64,000 bases of DNA from Caldilineaceae bacterium (GCA_026645575.1 JAPKMW010000011.1:1-64000), one strand, 5' to 3'. Positions 9,583 to 19,612 are shown, counted from the first letter of the stretch. Notes: a model not told the origin generated them from the sequence alone. Numbers and translations are program-made.

Positions 9583-10557
9583 TCAGATAATTGCCGTTCT
9601 TGCGACTTCCTGTTCATGCAATGCCAAGTCGGCGAAGCTACTTGGATCAATTGTCTTCAGCAGCGTTTGATCGGCTTTGGCGAGTGAATGCCAGTGCTTG
9701 CAAAGTTGCGGCGTAAAATGGGTAACATGATCTGTGGCATGTTGGCAAAGCATCGCGACACATGCCGATAGCTCCGTTGGGTAACTCGATTCGAGCCGTG
9801 TAATCGAATATTGATAGACCGCGATACCGCGGTCATAACGGGCGAGAAGGTTGGTGAGATAGTGGGCTACCAGTGGCACGTCAGTAACGTCGCCACACTG
9901 GGTGAGGTAGGTCAGCGCCGCCCAACCAAGTTCCCCGATCTTCGTAGTTTGTAAGTCGCGACGAACAAACTCACTGGCGGCCGCTGTTGGATGGCGCAAA
10001 AATGCAAAGACGATTGGGGCAAGGATGCGACCGTAGGCGTCTTTCCGTGGAATCTGTGGGTAGATCTCGGCGAGTTCCGACAGCGCGCTTGGACTGGCCA
10101 TCCGCGCAAGTCCCACGGCGGCAATGGCCGCATTGCCGATCGCACGGGGTTCCTTGGCTGCACGTAGGATTGCCAGTAACGCCGTTTCGGCGCGTTCACC
10201 CACACAGGCGCCCAAGGCTTCCACAATGTGGTTGGCGATTTGGCTCTTCTGCTGCGCCAGCGCCGTCAACAGTTCATCATAATGCTCGATGCCACTTGTC
10301 CACGCCGCAACACGCAGCGCCTCGACTTTCAATTTGACTGTCTTTTCCACAGCAAAGCGTTGCACGGCATAGGCGCCAATCTCGGTCGCGCGCGTGCGTT
10401 GGGCGACATCGGTGAGCATCCAATAACACAACTGGCGGTCGCGCGTGTCGCTTGTGTGTTCAAGCAGCGCCATGATTGCTGGATACGAATCCGCCGGCAG
10501 ATCGCGTTCATAGTTGCCTGACCGCATGGCTGCAAGCGTCGCTTGGATAATGGTCAT
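9583..10557 (-). CDS. HEAT-like repeat protein of unknown function
   Basis: This is an all-helical protein of about 324 residues. Repeated motifs such as alanine-rich helices (LRVAAWTSG, IVEALGACVGE, AIAAVGLARMA) resemble HEAT or Armadillo repeats, so a protein-binding scaffold is plausible. No signal peptide or catalytic motif is seen. I placed the start at the ATG at 10557 (MTIIQATLAAM). The frame stays open to a TTG at 10623, which would add 22 residues, and either is possible. It lies just downstream of a small membrane-protein gene on the same strand and may be co-transcribed with it. The function is not recognised. Confidence 0.6.
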   Translation of the reverse strand: MTIIQATLAAMRSGNYERDLPADSYPAIMALLEHTSDTRDRQLCYWMLTDVAQRTRATEIGAYAVQRFAVEKTVKLKVEALRVAAWTSGIEHYDELLTALAQQKSQIANHIVEALGACVGERAETALLAILRAAKEPRAIGNAAIAAVGLARMASPSALSELAEIYPQIPRKDAYGRILAPIVFAFLRHPTAAASEFVRRDLQTTKIGELGWAALTYLTQCGDVTDVPLVAHYLTNLLARYDRGIAVYQYSITRLESSYPTELSACVAMLCQHATDHVTHFTPQLCKHWHSLAKADQTLLKTIDPSSFADLALHEQEVARTAII

Positions 10558-10632
10558 CCTGGGTTGATCCCATGAAGAAGGTTGAACGAAGTAGTCAGTT
10601 GGGTTGACTTTCGAGAATCGCAATGAACGCGC

Positions 10633-10992
10633 TCAGGGCTTACCGTCGTTCATCGGCTCATTGTGGTCGGGCGCCGATCCCGCGCGGCGGACCCATTTGT
10701 CGACGGATGCCTTCGAGAGCGCGACATACTGATCGGGATCTTCGACTGCGTACCACGTGAACCCATGCTGTTTGCTAAACCACACATGCCCCGCGAGACC
10801 AATGCCTTGGTGGGCCCACGCGATGGGCACACTCCAGGGGCCGATGAAAAGCGCAAGCACAGCATACAAGCAGGGGTGGAGCAGCAACTTGGTCACGCGC
10901 TTCCAACGGGGCCAGATGAGACGCCATGTGACGGCACTCAGGAGCAGTGCCGGTATTGATGCAAGAACCACATATTTTAACATCGCTTCCAA
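10633..10992 (-). CDS. Small membrane protein, unknown
   Basis: This is a 119-residue protein with two hydrophobic segments (about residues 5-26 and 37-60) and a polar C-terminal half. The start is a TTG at 10992, preceded by GAGGAGGT five bases upstream; an ATG three codons later lies too far from that ribosome-binding site. It is upstream of, and in the same direction as, the HEAT-like gene. I recognise no family. Confidence 0.6.
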   Translation of the reverse strand: MEAMLKYVVLASIPALLLSAVTWRLIWPRWKRVTKLLLHPCLYAVLALFIGPWSVPIAWAHQGIGLAGHVWFSKQHGFTWYAVEDPDQYVALSKASVDKWVRRAGSAPDHNEPMNDGKP

Positions 10993-11531
10993 TCACTACC
11001 TCCTCGATTGCGCCACAGGTGAGGCTTGGCTTCGTCGGGCTAACCCCAAAATCATACGCGCTATGATTGCAAAAAGAACAACTTCCACCCAAACCAACCA
11101 CCATGCGCGAAATACCTTCTTTGATCAAAACTTCAACTTCTTGATTGAAAACATCAATCATTTTGATTATTCTTTACTTGGAAAAACTTAGTGGTTTCTA
11201 AGAAATCACTAAGTTTGTTGAAGATACAAACAAACTAACAAAATATCCATAGATGTGGCGTACATCTTTGTACCTTTCCGTGGCAGGTACAGTTGGAAAG
11301 GGTCAAACGGGTTGTCAATGGTCTGTATTGTACCAAGAAATGGGGAAAAAGCAAGCCTCTTTTTACAATCAGGTTGGACTAGCTGAAGGCTTGTTGCCCT
11401 AGTTGTGGTATCATAACCGGAGGAAGCGATTGCACCGCAGTTCTCATCGTGGCAAGCCATCCACCCTGACCGACCGCTTGCTCATGATGAGCGAACGCGT
11501 TTTGCCATGAAGACCAGAGCGAGACAAATCT
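10993..11531. other. Gene-free AT-rich spacer
   Basis: This 539-bp stretch between divergent genes is distinctly AT-richer than its flanks. Apart from the hairpin at 11184-11216 and a short TGATTG/CAATCA inverted pair near 11140-11160, I see nothing coding that I trust. An 83-codon frame on the minus strand overlaps the hairpin and looks random. The promoters of both flanking genes should lie here. Confidence 0.6.
11184..11216. repeat. 16-bp hairpin with near-zero loop
   Basis: The arms at 11184-11199 and 11201-11216 (AAACTTAGTGGTTTCT and its complement, one G-T pair) are separated by a single base. Neither strand has a terminator-like T-tract directly after it. It lies between divergently transcribed genes. 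Confidence 0.75.
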
Positions 11532-13292
11532 ATGCTGAAGTTACAACTACCACCAACCACCATGCACTACCCCCTGCGCGAGAAGATCGGCGCGCCCCAT
11601 CTCTTTGTCGGGCGGGAACGGGAAATGAAGGAGTTTCACAAGTGGGTGGCGGGGATGCCCGCCTTGCTTTCCCAATCACGCGCCCTGTTGGGGCGGCGCA
11701 AAAGCGGCAAGACGGCCTTTGTTCAGCGTCTCTTTAACCAGATCTGGTCGGCCAATGGTGAGGTCATCCCCTTCTATTTTAGCATCCCGGAGCTGGCGAT
11801 GTGGTATCCCAGCTTTGCACTTCTCTATTACCGCACCTTTGCCACCCAATATATCTCTTTTCTTGTGCGCGATGCCGATCTGGTGCGGAACTTGCTGAGT
11901 ATGGAGCAGATTCGGGATTATGGGGAAGCGAACGGCATTACCTCCCTGGTGGATGATGTTGATACAATTCTACATGACGAAAAACAAGGCCATCATACGT
12001 TGATGTGGGATCGCGTCTATCGCGCCCCTCATCGCACCGCGGATATTTATAACCAGCGCATTCTGGTCATCCTCGACGAGTTTCAATATCTCGCCACCAA
12101 TATATTTGCCCGTGAAGATCTGTCCGGCCCACCCATTGCGTCGATGCCGGGTAGCTACCACGAGGTTTCTGAATCGAAAGTCGCACCCATGTTAGCCACT
12201 GGCTCCTATGTCGGCTGGATGGTCGAGATCATGCAGAAATATCTGGAAGCCGGGCGGCTGCAACATCTGGACTTTTCCCCCTACCTGACCGAAGACGAAG
12301 GCTTGCTAGCGGTCTACACCTATGCCGAAGCCTTTCAGGAGCCGATCACCAACGAGACCGCCGTGCAACTCAATACGCTCTGCATGGCTGATCCCTTTTT
12401 CATCTCCTGTGTCATGCGCAGCCCCAATACCAAACGGGATCTCACCACCACCCAAGGTGTGATTGAGGCGGTCAACTATGAGGTGGCGAACCGCAAATCC
12501 TATCTCTCGCTAACTTGGGAAGAGTACATTGAGCGCACGGTCAAACGGGTCAATGAAAAGTATGGCAAACATCTGCTGCTCCACCTGAGCAAACACAATG
12601 ACCGCGACTGGACGCCCCGTGAGTTGAAGGAGACTTTGCAACTGGCCGAAGATGAAACGGTGATTCAGGCCAAGTTAATCGCCCTGGTTAAAGGCGATTT
12701 GCTGGAGTGGGGGAATTCAGATATTCGGTTTCGTGGTCTACAGGACGGCACGCTGAGTCTCATTCTCCGCCATCGCTTTGAAGAGGAGATCCTGCACCAT
12801 CAGCCTAACTTTACCCAGGACTTCAGCGCCCGGTTAGCCGCCTTGACCAGAGAGAACAACACCTTGCGCGGCAAACTCAACCACATCAAAGGACAGGTGA
12901 CCGAGTTTCAGTTTGCCAACGCTCTGCGCAGCCGCAAACGCTTCCGCCTGGCCGATTTCTTTACCGACGCCACTGATGACACTCTGCTCAACATGGTCGA
13001 TGTCCAGACACGTGTGGCCCTCCGTCGCCCCGATGGCGGCCAGCAGGAGTTAGATATTGTGGCCCAATCAAGCGATAACCGGGTGATCCTGATCGAAGTT
13101 AAGAATCAGCAAGAGCGCCCCAGTGAGGTCGAGGTGGCGACTTTTCTAGAGAAGATCGCACTTTATCGAGCCAGTCATCCTGATCAAACTATCCTGCCGG
13201 CGTTTCTATCCCTCGCCGGTTTTACGCAAAAGGCGCTTGATCTCTGCCGGCAACAGGGCATTGCCTGGACGACAGAGTTACAATATTTCTAG
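11532..13292 (+). CDS. AAA ATPase with C-terminal PD-(D/E)xK-like domain
   Basis: This is a 586-residue protein resembling the archaeal-type ATPase family. It has FVGRE (25-29), a P-loop GRRKSGKT (54-61) and a Walker B LVILDEFQYL near residue 180. A winged-helix-like middle region follows. The C-terminal about 100 residues contain ELDIVAQ, then ILIEVKNQ, the D...ExK pattern of PD-(D/E)xK nucleases, much like the DUF234-type C-terminus of archaeal ATPases. It is probably an ATP-regulated DNA-acting protein; the role is unknown. The ATG at 11532 has only a weak ribosome-binding site; the ATG ten codons on is an alternative start. It is monocistronic, ending at a palindromic element shared with the convergent neighbour. 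Confidence 0.8.
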   Translation: MLKLQLPPTTMHYPLREKIGAPHLFVGREREMKEFHKWVAGMPALLSQSRALLGRRKSGKTAFVQRLFNQIWSANGEVIPFYFSIPELAMWYPSFALLYYRTFATQYISFLVRDADLVRNLLSMEQIRDYGEANGITSLVDDVDTILHDEKQGHHTLMWDRVYRAPHRTADIYNQRILVILDEFQYLATNIFAREDLSGPPIASMPGSYHEVSESKVAPMLATGSYVGWMVEIMQKYLEAGRLQHLDFSPYLTEDEGLLAVYTYAEAFQEPITNETAVQLNTLCMADPFFISCVMRSPNTKRDLTTTQGVIEAVNYEVANRKSYLSLTWEEYIERTVKRVNEKYGKHLLLHLSKHNDRDWTPRELKETLQLAEDETVIQAKLIALVKGDLLEWGNSDIRFRGLQDGTLSLILRHRFEEEILHHQPNFTQDFSARLAALTRENNTLRGKLNHIKGQVTEFQFANALRSRKRFRLADFFTDATDDTLLNMVDVQTRVALRRPDGGQQELDIVAQSSDNRVILIEVKNQQERPSEVEVATFLEKIALYRASHPDQTILPAFLSLAGFTQKALDLCRQQGIAWTTELQYF

Positions 13293-13319
13293 TCATCTTA
13301 CTTGCACAGACCCAAAAGA

Positions 13320-13394
13320 CGTCCCGTAGGGATGCTTGAGTTTAGGAGGAGAAGAATCATCCCCCTTCCTAAACTCAGCCGTCCCTACGGGACG
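13320..13394. repeat. Nested-palindrome repeat element, copy 1 (also terminator-like)
   Basis: This is an inverted repeat of about 75 bp between convergent genes. The outer part of each arm is itself a palindrome (GTCCCGTAGGGA / TCCCTACGGGAC), followed by CTTGAGTTTAGG and its complement; the centre is a short loop near 13350-13366. Copies 2 and 3 lie at 24492-24564 and 46436-46505. Here it could serve both genes as a bidirectional terminator. Confidence 0.9.
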
Positions 13395-13407
13395 AAGAAC
13401 AGAGTAC

Positions 13408-16400
13408 CTAGCGCGTCACCAGCGGCAAGTAGAGCCGATTGGCCGGCCCTTCACCTACCACCACCTGTACTGTCAACGTTGTTTTGACCTCGCCGTTGTA
13501 ACCGGAAACCACAATCGGGTAGAGACCATCCGGCACCTCGGCAGCGACGCTAATTGCCAGCGTGCGGGTTGGCGCGGTGGCGTTGAGACCGGGGAAACCT
13601 TCGGCGTCGCCCGTAAAGCCGGCGGTGATGCCTGGCGGCGCGCTGCCCAAGTCAACCGAGAGCCAGACGTTGGGGAAGTAGAGCGCACCACTGGCGTTGA
13701 GATTGACCGGTACATTGGCGCTGCCACCGGCGTTCAGGGCGACGGTCGGCTGTTGGGTCGCCAGGGTGAAGGCCGCCGAGGCAATGCTGAAGGGGACTTC
13801 TTGCGAGCGCACGGTGCGCCCACTTTCCGAATCAATTGCCTCAATCGAGAGGTAGTAGGGCGTGTTAGGGCGAATGTCGGCGATGCGGATAAAGCCCACC
13901 TCTTGGCCGGTCGGGTTGCCATTGGCATCCAACAGCGCCAGGGCGCCACCAACGGTGATCACTTCCGTGGGGTTGAGCGGCGTGTGACCAAACCAGAGGC
14001 GGTAGCGATCCACATCTGGGTGGCTATTGACGCGCCATTCCACATCCAGCACATTGGCCGCGGCGACAAAGGTCGGCGTAATCGTGGCTGTCCACTGGGT
14101 GGGGAAGGTGGTCGCGCCATTGATCACAATCGGCGCAGCGTTGGCATATTCGGCGGTCATGTCGTACCCCGCCTTCGCCAACCAAACGGCGTTGCGACCA
14201 TAGCCGCTCTGGTCGGCGCTGGCGGCCACTAGAGCCGGGGCGGCAGCATAGCTGGTGACCGGCGGATTGATGCCGTCGTCGGCGCGTACCCAGAGGTGAT
14301 AGGTGCCGGAGGGCAATTTGCTCAGGTCAACCACTTTCGTGACCAGTTGCCCGCCCAACTCGGCGGCGTTAGTGATGTTGAACTCGGCCAGCAGTTGCCC
14401 CTCGTAACGCGGAATGGTTTGGGTGTCGGGGAGACCGTTGGTGCCGGTGATAGTGAAAGCGCCGCTAATCGCACCGGGGTTGACATAGATCTGCACCTTG
14501 GTCGGGTTGAGATCCGAGGTCAACTGCCAGCTTACTTTTGTCGCGGCCAGGTTGGTGGCATCGACCGCCACAGTGCCTAGGATTGGCGGGCTGTCCGGCC
14601 CTTCCACCGTCAGTTGGAAGGGCGTGTTGGTGGTGTCGCCGATGACTTTCACCTTCCAGCTTTCGCCCATCATCGCTTGATCCACACTAAAGGTCGTGTA
14701 GTAGATCGGCGAGTAGAGCGCGTCCTCGCGCTGGACAATGCGTACATCAAAGCCCGGCACAGCATCGCCCACATCATTGGTGGCAAAGAAGGTGTAGACG
14801 CCGCCATCGGCCAGGGTCACATTGAGCGCCGCCGCCACCAGTGCATTGGTGCTGCGATGGCGCAACTCGATGGTGTTGGCGCCGGCGTTGAGCAACGCAT
14901 AGGGGGAGTCAACCAGGGTGTCGATATTGCTAAAGAGCGGTGTGCCATTGACGACCATCGTGATGCCAGGGGTGGCGACGTTGACAAAGCGCACTTTGGC
15001 CTTGCCCATAGTCGCCGGCGCCGTGGTCTCATCGTCGAGAAGGAGTACCCCCAGGCCCGAACTATCGAAGGTGACGAGGCTCGTCTGCGTGTCCGTGATC
15101 AGATTCTCATCGGTTGTCAGCACCACATTCGTCGTGCCAGTTTTGAGCAATTCAATGCGGTGGGTGCCTGGTTGCAAGGTTAACGGCGTGAGCCAAACCG
15201 CATCCAGCGGGTCGAGATTGTTGTAAATGGTAACGCCATCCACCCGCAGATCCAGCGCCGTCAACGCGGGGTTGAAGGAGACTGGGGTGAAGAGTAACCG
15301 GGCCGACGCCAGCGCATCTTCGTCGGTGACGGGCTGGACAAAGTTGCCATTGGTGCTGGTTGCCGTCGTCTTTTCCTTGCCCCAGGTGATAGATTGGGTA
15401 TAGTCAATTTTGTAATTGGCAATGGACGCGTAGTTGGCCGCCGTCACTTCCTGTCCGCCAGGCGTGAAGATCGACAGACCGAGGGGCTTGGTGGCGATCA
15501 GGTTGAAGAGGACATCGCCGTGGCGAATCAGATTTACCTGTGAGATAACATCGGTGGCGCCGGCAGCTTGCACCCCCGTCAGATCGAGGGTGGGCTTGGT
15601 GAGCGGAATGTCAATCACCACACCAGCGTCCTGACCGGCAGCGTCTTGCAAGAAGGTGACGCCATTGGTTGCCGCCGCGTTGACGGTCGCTCCTGTACGC
15701 AGCGCTTCTTGCCAAATGGCGCGGGCGGCTGCTAAAAAGGGTGGCGTGATCAGCTTGAACCGGTCTACGTTGCGGAAGGTCAACGAACCGCGGTCATTGA
15801 CAAAGAAGCCCGCCGAGCCAAGACCCAGGACATCGACAACGCCCTTGAAGCCAAAGTCACGGTTGGTAAATTCACCCGCTTCGACCCGTGCCGCGGCCAG
15901 GGTCGGTAGGTCAAAGGGGGGTAATTGGATGCAGATGGCCGGGAAGAGGGTTTCACCAAACAACCCCTTGAGCGCCGGTGTACACTTTTCGCCAAAAGAC
16001 CCCTTCTTCATCTCAATCGCCACCCGCCCGGAGCCGGCAAAGGTGAATTGACCGCCGCTGCGGGTAAAGGCGGTGATGCTGACATCGGTAGTGTAGGGGA
16101 TAAAGCCGAAAAAGCTGTTGGTTTGGATGCGCGCTTTGAAGCCTTGCGTCACAATTGTGGCATCGGCTTCGGCCATCTTGAAGATCAAGACCGTCAGCGT
16201 TCCGCCCAGATCAAGTTGGAAGGGGTTAAGGCGCAAACTCATCGAGCCATCGACCGAAACAATCGGTCCTACCACCGGTAAGCTCTTGCCGGCCTGCAGT
16301 TCCACTTCGATATCGACCTGTTCACGACCGGGAATGATTGTAACTTCGCCGCTGACCGAGGTGAGGAAGAGACCGGTGGAGCCAATGGGCAAACCGGGAT

Positions 16401-18366
16401 CACAACTGGCGCGTGCCCGCACCGCGCCCAGGCGCAACGCTTCGACTGCTTCCGGGCTGCCGGCCTCGGCGCTGGTCACTGGCCCCATAGGAGCGGCTAC
16501 CGTGTCGGTTGTGCTGGGTCTACCAGCGGCAATCGCCAGCACCGTCTGCCCCTGGGCATTGGCAAAGATGGTGACGCCGGCGCCAATCGTGCATTCACGG
16601 CCATCGGCGGCTTTGCCCTTTTTGATATTAGGAATGGTCAGATCGCCATCGGCGCGGATCTCAAAGCCGGTGGCGACCGCGGTGAGCGAACCGCTCAGTT
16701 CCAGGGCAAAGCCGCTGCTGGTGCGGATCGTAGGCAGGTTGATCTTGCCGGTGCCAAATTTGACGCCGCCCGTGTCAATCGAGGTCGGCACCGAAATGAG
16801 CGCCGTCAGCCCGCCAAATTCCCGCGGCATTTTGAGTTCGGGCCGGGTGATGTGCAAGGTCGGGCGTTCGTTGACATAAACGATCTGCACGCCACGAGCC
16901 ACCAATTGCACCCCGGCCACATTCAGTTCAAAGTCGGGAATCAGCGAAGTGCTAAACTGATTGCGGGCATTGACGTTGCCGCTAAAGGCCAGGCTGCTCA
17001 AGGTCGTGCCATTGGTGGTCAGGCTCATACGCCCGTTGACCGTACAACTCGTCGCCGTCCGATTGCTAATCACCACATTCTCAATGCGCACCGCAACCCG
17101 CTTGAAGACGATGCTCGATGAAAACTCGATCAGTGTAATGGGCGTGCCGGAACAATAGCTCAGGGTGTTCACCGGCGTTGGTGAGGGTGTGACCGTTGGC
17201 GTTGGGCCAGGCGTCGGCGGGGATGTTGGCGAGGCCGTGGGGGTGGGGGGGACAGTGGGCGTTGGCTCCGGCAGATTGTTGAGCGTGACCAACAGAATTT
17301 GCTCAAAGCTGTTGCCGCTGAGATCGACACTGCGCACGCGGATACTGTGGACGGCTTTGAACTCGAAATCCAGCACTGCTGCCGTGCGCAGTTCGCGACC
17401 AACAATGCTAAAGACAAAATTGTCGTCGCTACCGGAGCCATCGACCAGCGTGTAGGTATGGTCAAGCACACCGGGCGAATCGGGGTCAACTGAACTGAAG
17501 ATGCCGACGCTGGTGCCGACAGGGGCATTCTCGTTCACGCGGTCATTGCTCAAGGTGATCGCCGTGGGCGGATCATTGGCATCAGCGCCCTGAACAATCA
17601 CATTTTGCGTAAAGGTAACGCCCTCCGGGTCACGCACCTGAACGCCGACGGTGTAGCTCGCCTTGCCCCGCCCCACCAAGGATTGGGCCACGAGCAGATT
17701 GACCAGCCCCAGATTGGTGCGTTCAATGGCAAAAAAGGCATTGTCATTGTTGGCGCCGGTCAGGGTAAAGAGAAAGTCGCGGTTGCTGGTGCCGGTGCGA
17801 CAATCGGGGTTGACGAAGATCACATTGCAGGTGAGATCGGGGTCGCGCGCCATAAGCAGCCCGACAACGCTGTTCACCGCGGCGCTTTCACTGAGCGGTG
17901 GCGGCCCGCTGGTGCCAAAGAGCGCACCGCGCAGGAGAACTTCGGTTGGCGCATCGTTGACGCCGGTAATGGTCACCTCCACCTCTGTCTGGCGCGTTTT
18001 GGCGAGATCGCCATTGTGGACGATGTAGAAGAAGGAGTCGCGCCCAAAGAAGTTGGCCTTAGGAGTGTATTGGATTTTGTTACCGACAATCGCTACGGTG
18101 CCATTGCGCGGCGACCCGGCGGCAAAGAGGGTCAGCGGGTTGCCGTTTGTCTCCGTATCATTGGCCAGCACGTCGATGAGAACGGCGGTATCTTCAATGG
18201 TTGTGACGCTGTCCGCTTGCGGTTCCGGGACTTGGGCCAGCGGTGCGGCGTGTGCCACCGCCGCCGGCAGACAAAACCAGCCGAGCAGCAGGAGCAACAG
18301 TGTCTGTCGGCCCCAGCGGCGCGTCTGGATTGGAGAGAGGCGCTTGATCAGAATCAGGTTTATCAT
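13408..18366 (-). CDS. Giant secreted cadherin-like / DUF4397 multidomain protein
   Basis: This is a secreted protein of 1652 residues. The layout is: signal peptide to about residue 42; a cadherin-like 'DxLANDT' domain (about 50-135); one or two cadherin-like repeats (about 145-370, with NDPPTAITLS and DFE elements); a Pro/Thr linker (about 370-400); a long beta-rich region; a DUF4397-like segment with paired units near 1060-1230 (RFVNVATPG, VVNGTPLF); and an FN3-like region near 1430-1530. The C-terminus is NRLYLPLVTR. It is probably a cell-surface or matrix adhesin, with no enzyme motif seen. AAAGGA precedes the ATG. The tail resembles those of other secreted proteins at the far end of the window. 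Confidence 0.82.
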   Translation of the reverse strand: MINLILIKRLSPIQTRRWGRQTLLLLLLGWFCLPAAVAHAAPLAQVPEPQADSVTTIEDTAVLIDVLANDTETNGNPLTLFAAGSPRNGTVAIVGNKIQYTPKANFFGRDSFFYIVHNGDLAKTRQTEVEVTITGVNDAPTEVLLRGALFGTSGPPPLSESAAVNSVVGLLMARDPDLTCNVIFVNPDCRTGTSNRDFLFTLTGANNDNAFFAIERTNLGLVNLLVAQSLVGRGKASYTVGVQVRDPEGVTFTQNVIVQGADANDPPTAITLSNDRVNENAPVGTSVGIFSSVDPDSPGVLDHTYTLVDGSGSDDNFVFSIVGRELRTAAVLDFEFKAVHSIRVRSVDLSGNSFEQILLVTLNNLPEPTPTVPPTPTASPTSPPTPGPTPTVTPSPTPVNTLSYCSGTPITLIEFSSSIVFKRVAVRIENVVISNRTATSCTVNGRMSLTTNGTTLSSLAFSGNVNARNQFSTSLIPDFELNVAGVQLVARGVQIVYVNERPTLHITRPELKMPREFGGLTALISVPTSIDTGGVKFGTGKINLPTIRTSSGFALELSGSLTAVATGFEIRADGDLTIPNIKKGKAADGRECTIGAGVTIFANAQGQTVLAIAAGRPSTTDTVAAPMGPVTSAEAGSPEAVEALRLGAVRARASCDPGLPIGSTGLFLTSVSGEVTIIPGREQVDIEVELQAGKSLPVVGPIVSVDGSMSLRLNPFQLDLGGTLTVLIFKMAEADATIVTQGFKARIQTNSFFGFIPYTTDVSITAFTRSGGQFTFAGSGRVAIEMKKGSFGEKCTPALKGLFGETLFPAICIQLPPFDLPTLAAARVEAGEFTNRDFGFKGVVDVLGLGSAGFFVNDRGSLTFRNVDRFKLITPPFLAAARAIWQEALRTGATVNAAATNGVTFLQDAAGQDAGVVIDIPLTKPTLDLTGVQAAGATDVISQVNLIRHGDVLFNLIATKPLGLSIFTPGGQEVTAANYASIANYKIDYTQSITWGKEKTTATSTNGNFVQPVTDEDALASARLLFTPVSFNPALTALDLRVDGVTIYNNLDPLDAVWLTPLTLQPGTHRIELLKTGTTNVVLTTDENLITDTQTSLVTFDSSGLGVLLLDDETTAPATMGKAKVRFVNVATPGITMVVNGTPLFSNIDTLVDSPYALLNAGANTIELRHRSTNALVAAALNVTLADGGVYTFFATNDVGDAVPGFDVRIVQREDALYSPIYYTTFSVDQAMMGESWKVKVIGDTTNTPFQLTVEGPDSPPILGTVAVDATNLAATKVSWQLTSDLNPTKVQIYVNPGAISGAFTITGTNGLPDTQTIPRYEGQLLAEFNITNAAELGGQLVTKVVDLSKLPSGTYHLWVRADDGINPPVTSYAAAPALVAASADQSGYGRNAVWLAKAGYDMTAEYANAAPIVINGATTFPTQWTATITPTFVAAANVLDVEWRVNSHPDVDRYRLWFGHTPLNPTEVITVGGALALLDANGNPTGQEVGFIRIADIRPNTPYYLSIEAIDSESGRTVRSQEVPFSIASAAFTLATQQPTVALNAGGSANVPVNLNASGALYFPNVWLSVDLGSAPPGITAGFTGDAEGFPGLNATAPTRTLAISVAAEVPDGLYPIVVSGYNGEVKTTLTVQVVVGEGPANRLYLPLVTR

Positions 18367-18459
18367 TGCATTCCTTTCAATTATGAGAATTCACGTTTAT
18401 AAATTCGGCACGATCCGGTGTTTGACGGCAAACATGGCGGCCTATGTGCGGTCGTCTCC

Positions 18460-19104
18460 TTAGGCTTGCGTTGCTAAGAGTGAGCCGGCCAGAGCCATCA
18501 TCAGGCAACCGCTAATCAGGTCAAGCGTCCGCCAGGCTCTCGGCTGGCGGAAGAGAAAGCTCAGTCGGCTGGCGCCATAAGTCAGGGTGAAAAACCAAAG
18601 CGCCGAGGCCATCACCGCACCCAGACCAAAGAGCAGCCGTTCGTCCAGCGGATAGCGACCACTGGTGGCGCCAATCATCAGCAATGTATCGACATAGGCG
18701 GCGGGGTTCAGGAAAGCGAAAGTGGCGGTGGCTAAGACTGTGCCTTTGACGGTGACCAGACCAGCTTTCTGCAGGTGCTGATCAACCGTGGCCGGCGCGA
18801 TCCAGGCCGAACGTAAGGCGCGCACCCCATAGCCAAAGAGAAAGGTTGCGCCCCCGAAGGTGCTAACTGTCAGAAGCTGCTCATTGGCCGCAAGCACCGT
18901 TCCCACCCCGCCGACGCCCAAAGTGATCAGCACGAGATCAAAGAGGGTGCAGAGCAGCGCAGTGAGCAAGAGATGCCGCCGCTGCAATCCCTGGCGCAAC
19001 AGGAAGAGATTTTGCGGGCCAATGGCAATGATCAGCCCAGCGCATAAGAGAAAGCCCTGAATCATGGTGACTACCGGGTGGATAAAGGTGAGTTGGGTAA
19101 ACAT
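18460..19104 (-). CDS. LysE/ArgO family amino-acid exporter
   Basis: This is an inner-membrane transporter of the LysE superfamily, about 214 residues and six hydrophobic segments. The family signature IAIGPQNLFLLRQGL follows the first segment, and NPAAYVDTLL lies in the fourth. LysE/ArgO proteins export basic amino acids such as lysine and arginine. I prefer ATG 19104, which has GAGGT seven bases upstream. An ATG at 19122 that overlaps the stop of the upstream small gene (ATGA) is an alternative and would imply translational coupling. Confidence 0.88.
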   Translation of the reverse strand: MFTQLTFIHPVVTMIQGFLLCAGLIIAIGPQNLFLLRQGLQRRHLLLTALLCTLFDLVLITLGVGGVGTVLAANEQLLTVSTFGGATFLFGYGVRALRSAWIAPATVDQHLQKAGLVTVKGTVLATATFAFLNPAAYVDTLLMIGATSGRYPLDERLLFGLGAVMASALWFFTLTYGASRLSFLFRQPRAWRTLDLISGCLMMALAGSLLATQA

Positions 19105-19118
19105 TAGGTGTACCTCGT

Positions 19119-19319
19119 TCATAACGACCGTTGTTCATTTTGCATCACGGTTTCCAGATAGACCAGTGTCGCTTCCACCGTGCCAAAAAGGCGCGCTTCC
19201 TGCCCATTGACTGGCTTGAGCAGAATACGCCACTCGCCGCTGCCTTGATCCCAACTCAATCGGAGCATATAGGCGAGATTAATTTCCTGATTGGTGGTGA
19301 CCGGCGTTGTGTGTGACAT
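19119..19319 (-). CDS. Small hypothetical protein upstream of the LysE gene
   Basis: This is a 66-residue soluble protein, rich in polar residues (YMLRLSWDQGSGEWRILLKPV, then a helix), with no signal or membrane segment. Its stop overlaps a possible start of the exporter gene, so they form a bicistron. The pattern of a small beta-strand pair plus helix resembles short Chloroflexota hypothetical proteins, but no function is recognised. The start at 19319 has AGG four bases upstream. Confidence 0.6.
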   Translation of the reverse strand: MSHTTPVTTNQEINLAYMLRLSWDQGSGEWRILLKPVNGQEARLFGTVEATLVYLETVMQNEQRSL

Positions 19320-19350
19320 AAACCTAGCATAGCGGGCGAACGTAGCGAGA

Positions 19351-19376
19351 TCGTAGCGAGGTCGCTACGATTTTTT
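19351..19376 (+). terminator. Rho-independent-terminator-like hairpin
   Basis: A nine-bp perfect stem (TCGTAGCGA / TCGCTACGA) with a two-base loop is followed directly by TTTTTT on the plus strand. It lies between divergent genes, 236 bp upstream of the SARP-type regulator. It could therefore end antisense read-through or act as a leader attenuator for that gene. On the minus strand it precedes the small-protein gene. Confidence 0.6.
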
Positions 19377-19612
19377 CTACAACACCCGCCCAACCAACAA
19401 ACTGACGACAGATTGATAAGCGCGTGCCGACAAAGCTATGGTATAATCTCTTCCGAGAATCACTATATGATTTTAGGACAGGGAGTACGCCGCGTTGTTC
19501 ACGACTTCGACGCCAAACGTTTGACAAACGCCACCAAAACGGGCACTCCGTATCCTGAGCAGTAGGGTTTGTGATAGGATCGTTGACCAGCGATTTACAC
19601 AAGGCAGGAACA

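Noticed and set aside
11209..11460. 83-codon minus-strand frame in the AT-rich spacer
   Set aside because: It overlaps a hairpin, has no ribosome-binding site, and its composition looks random.
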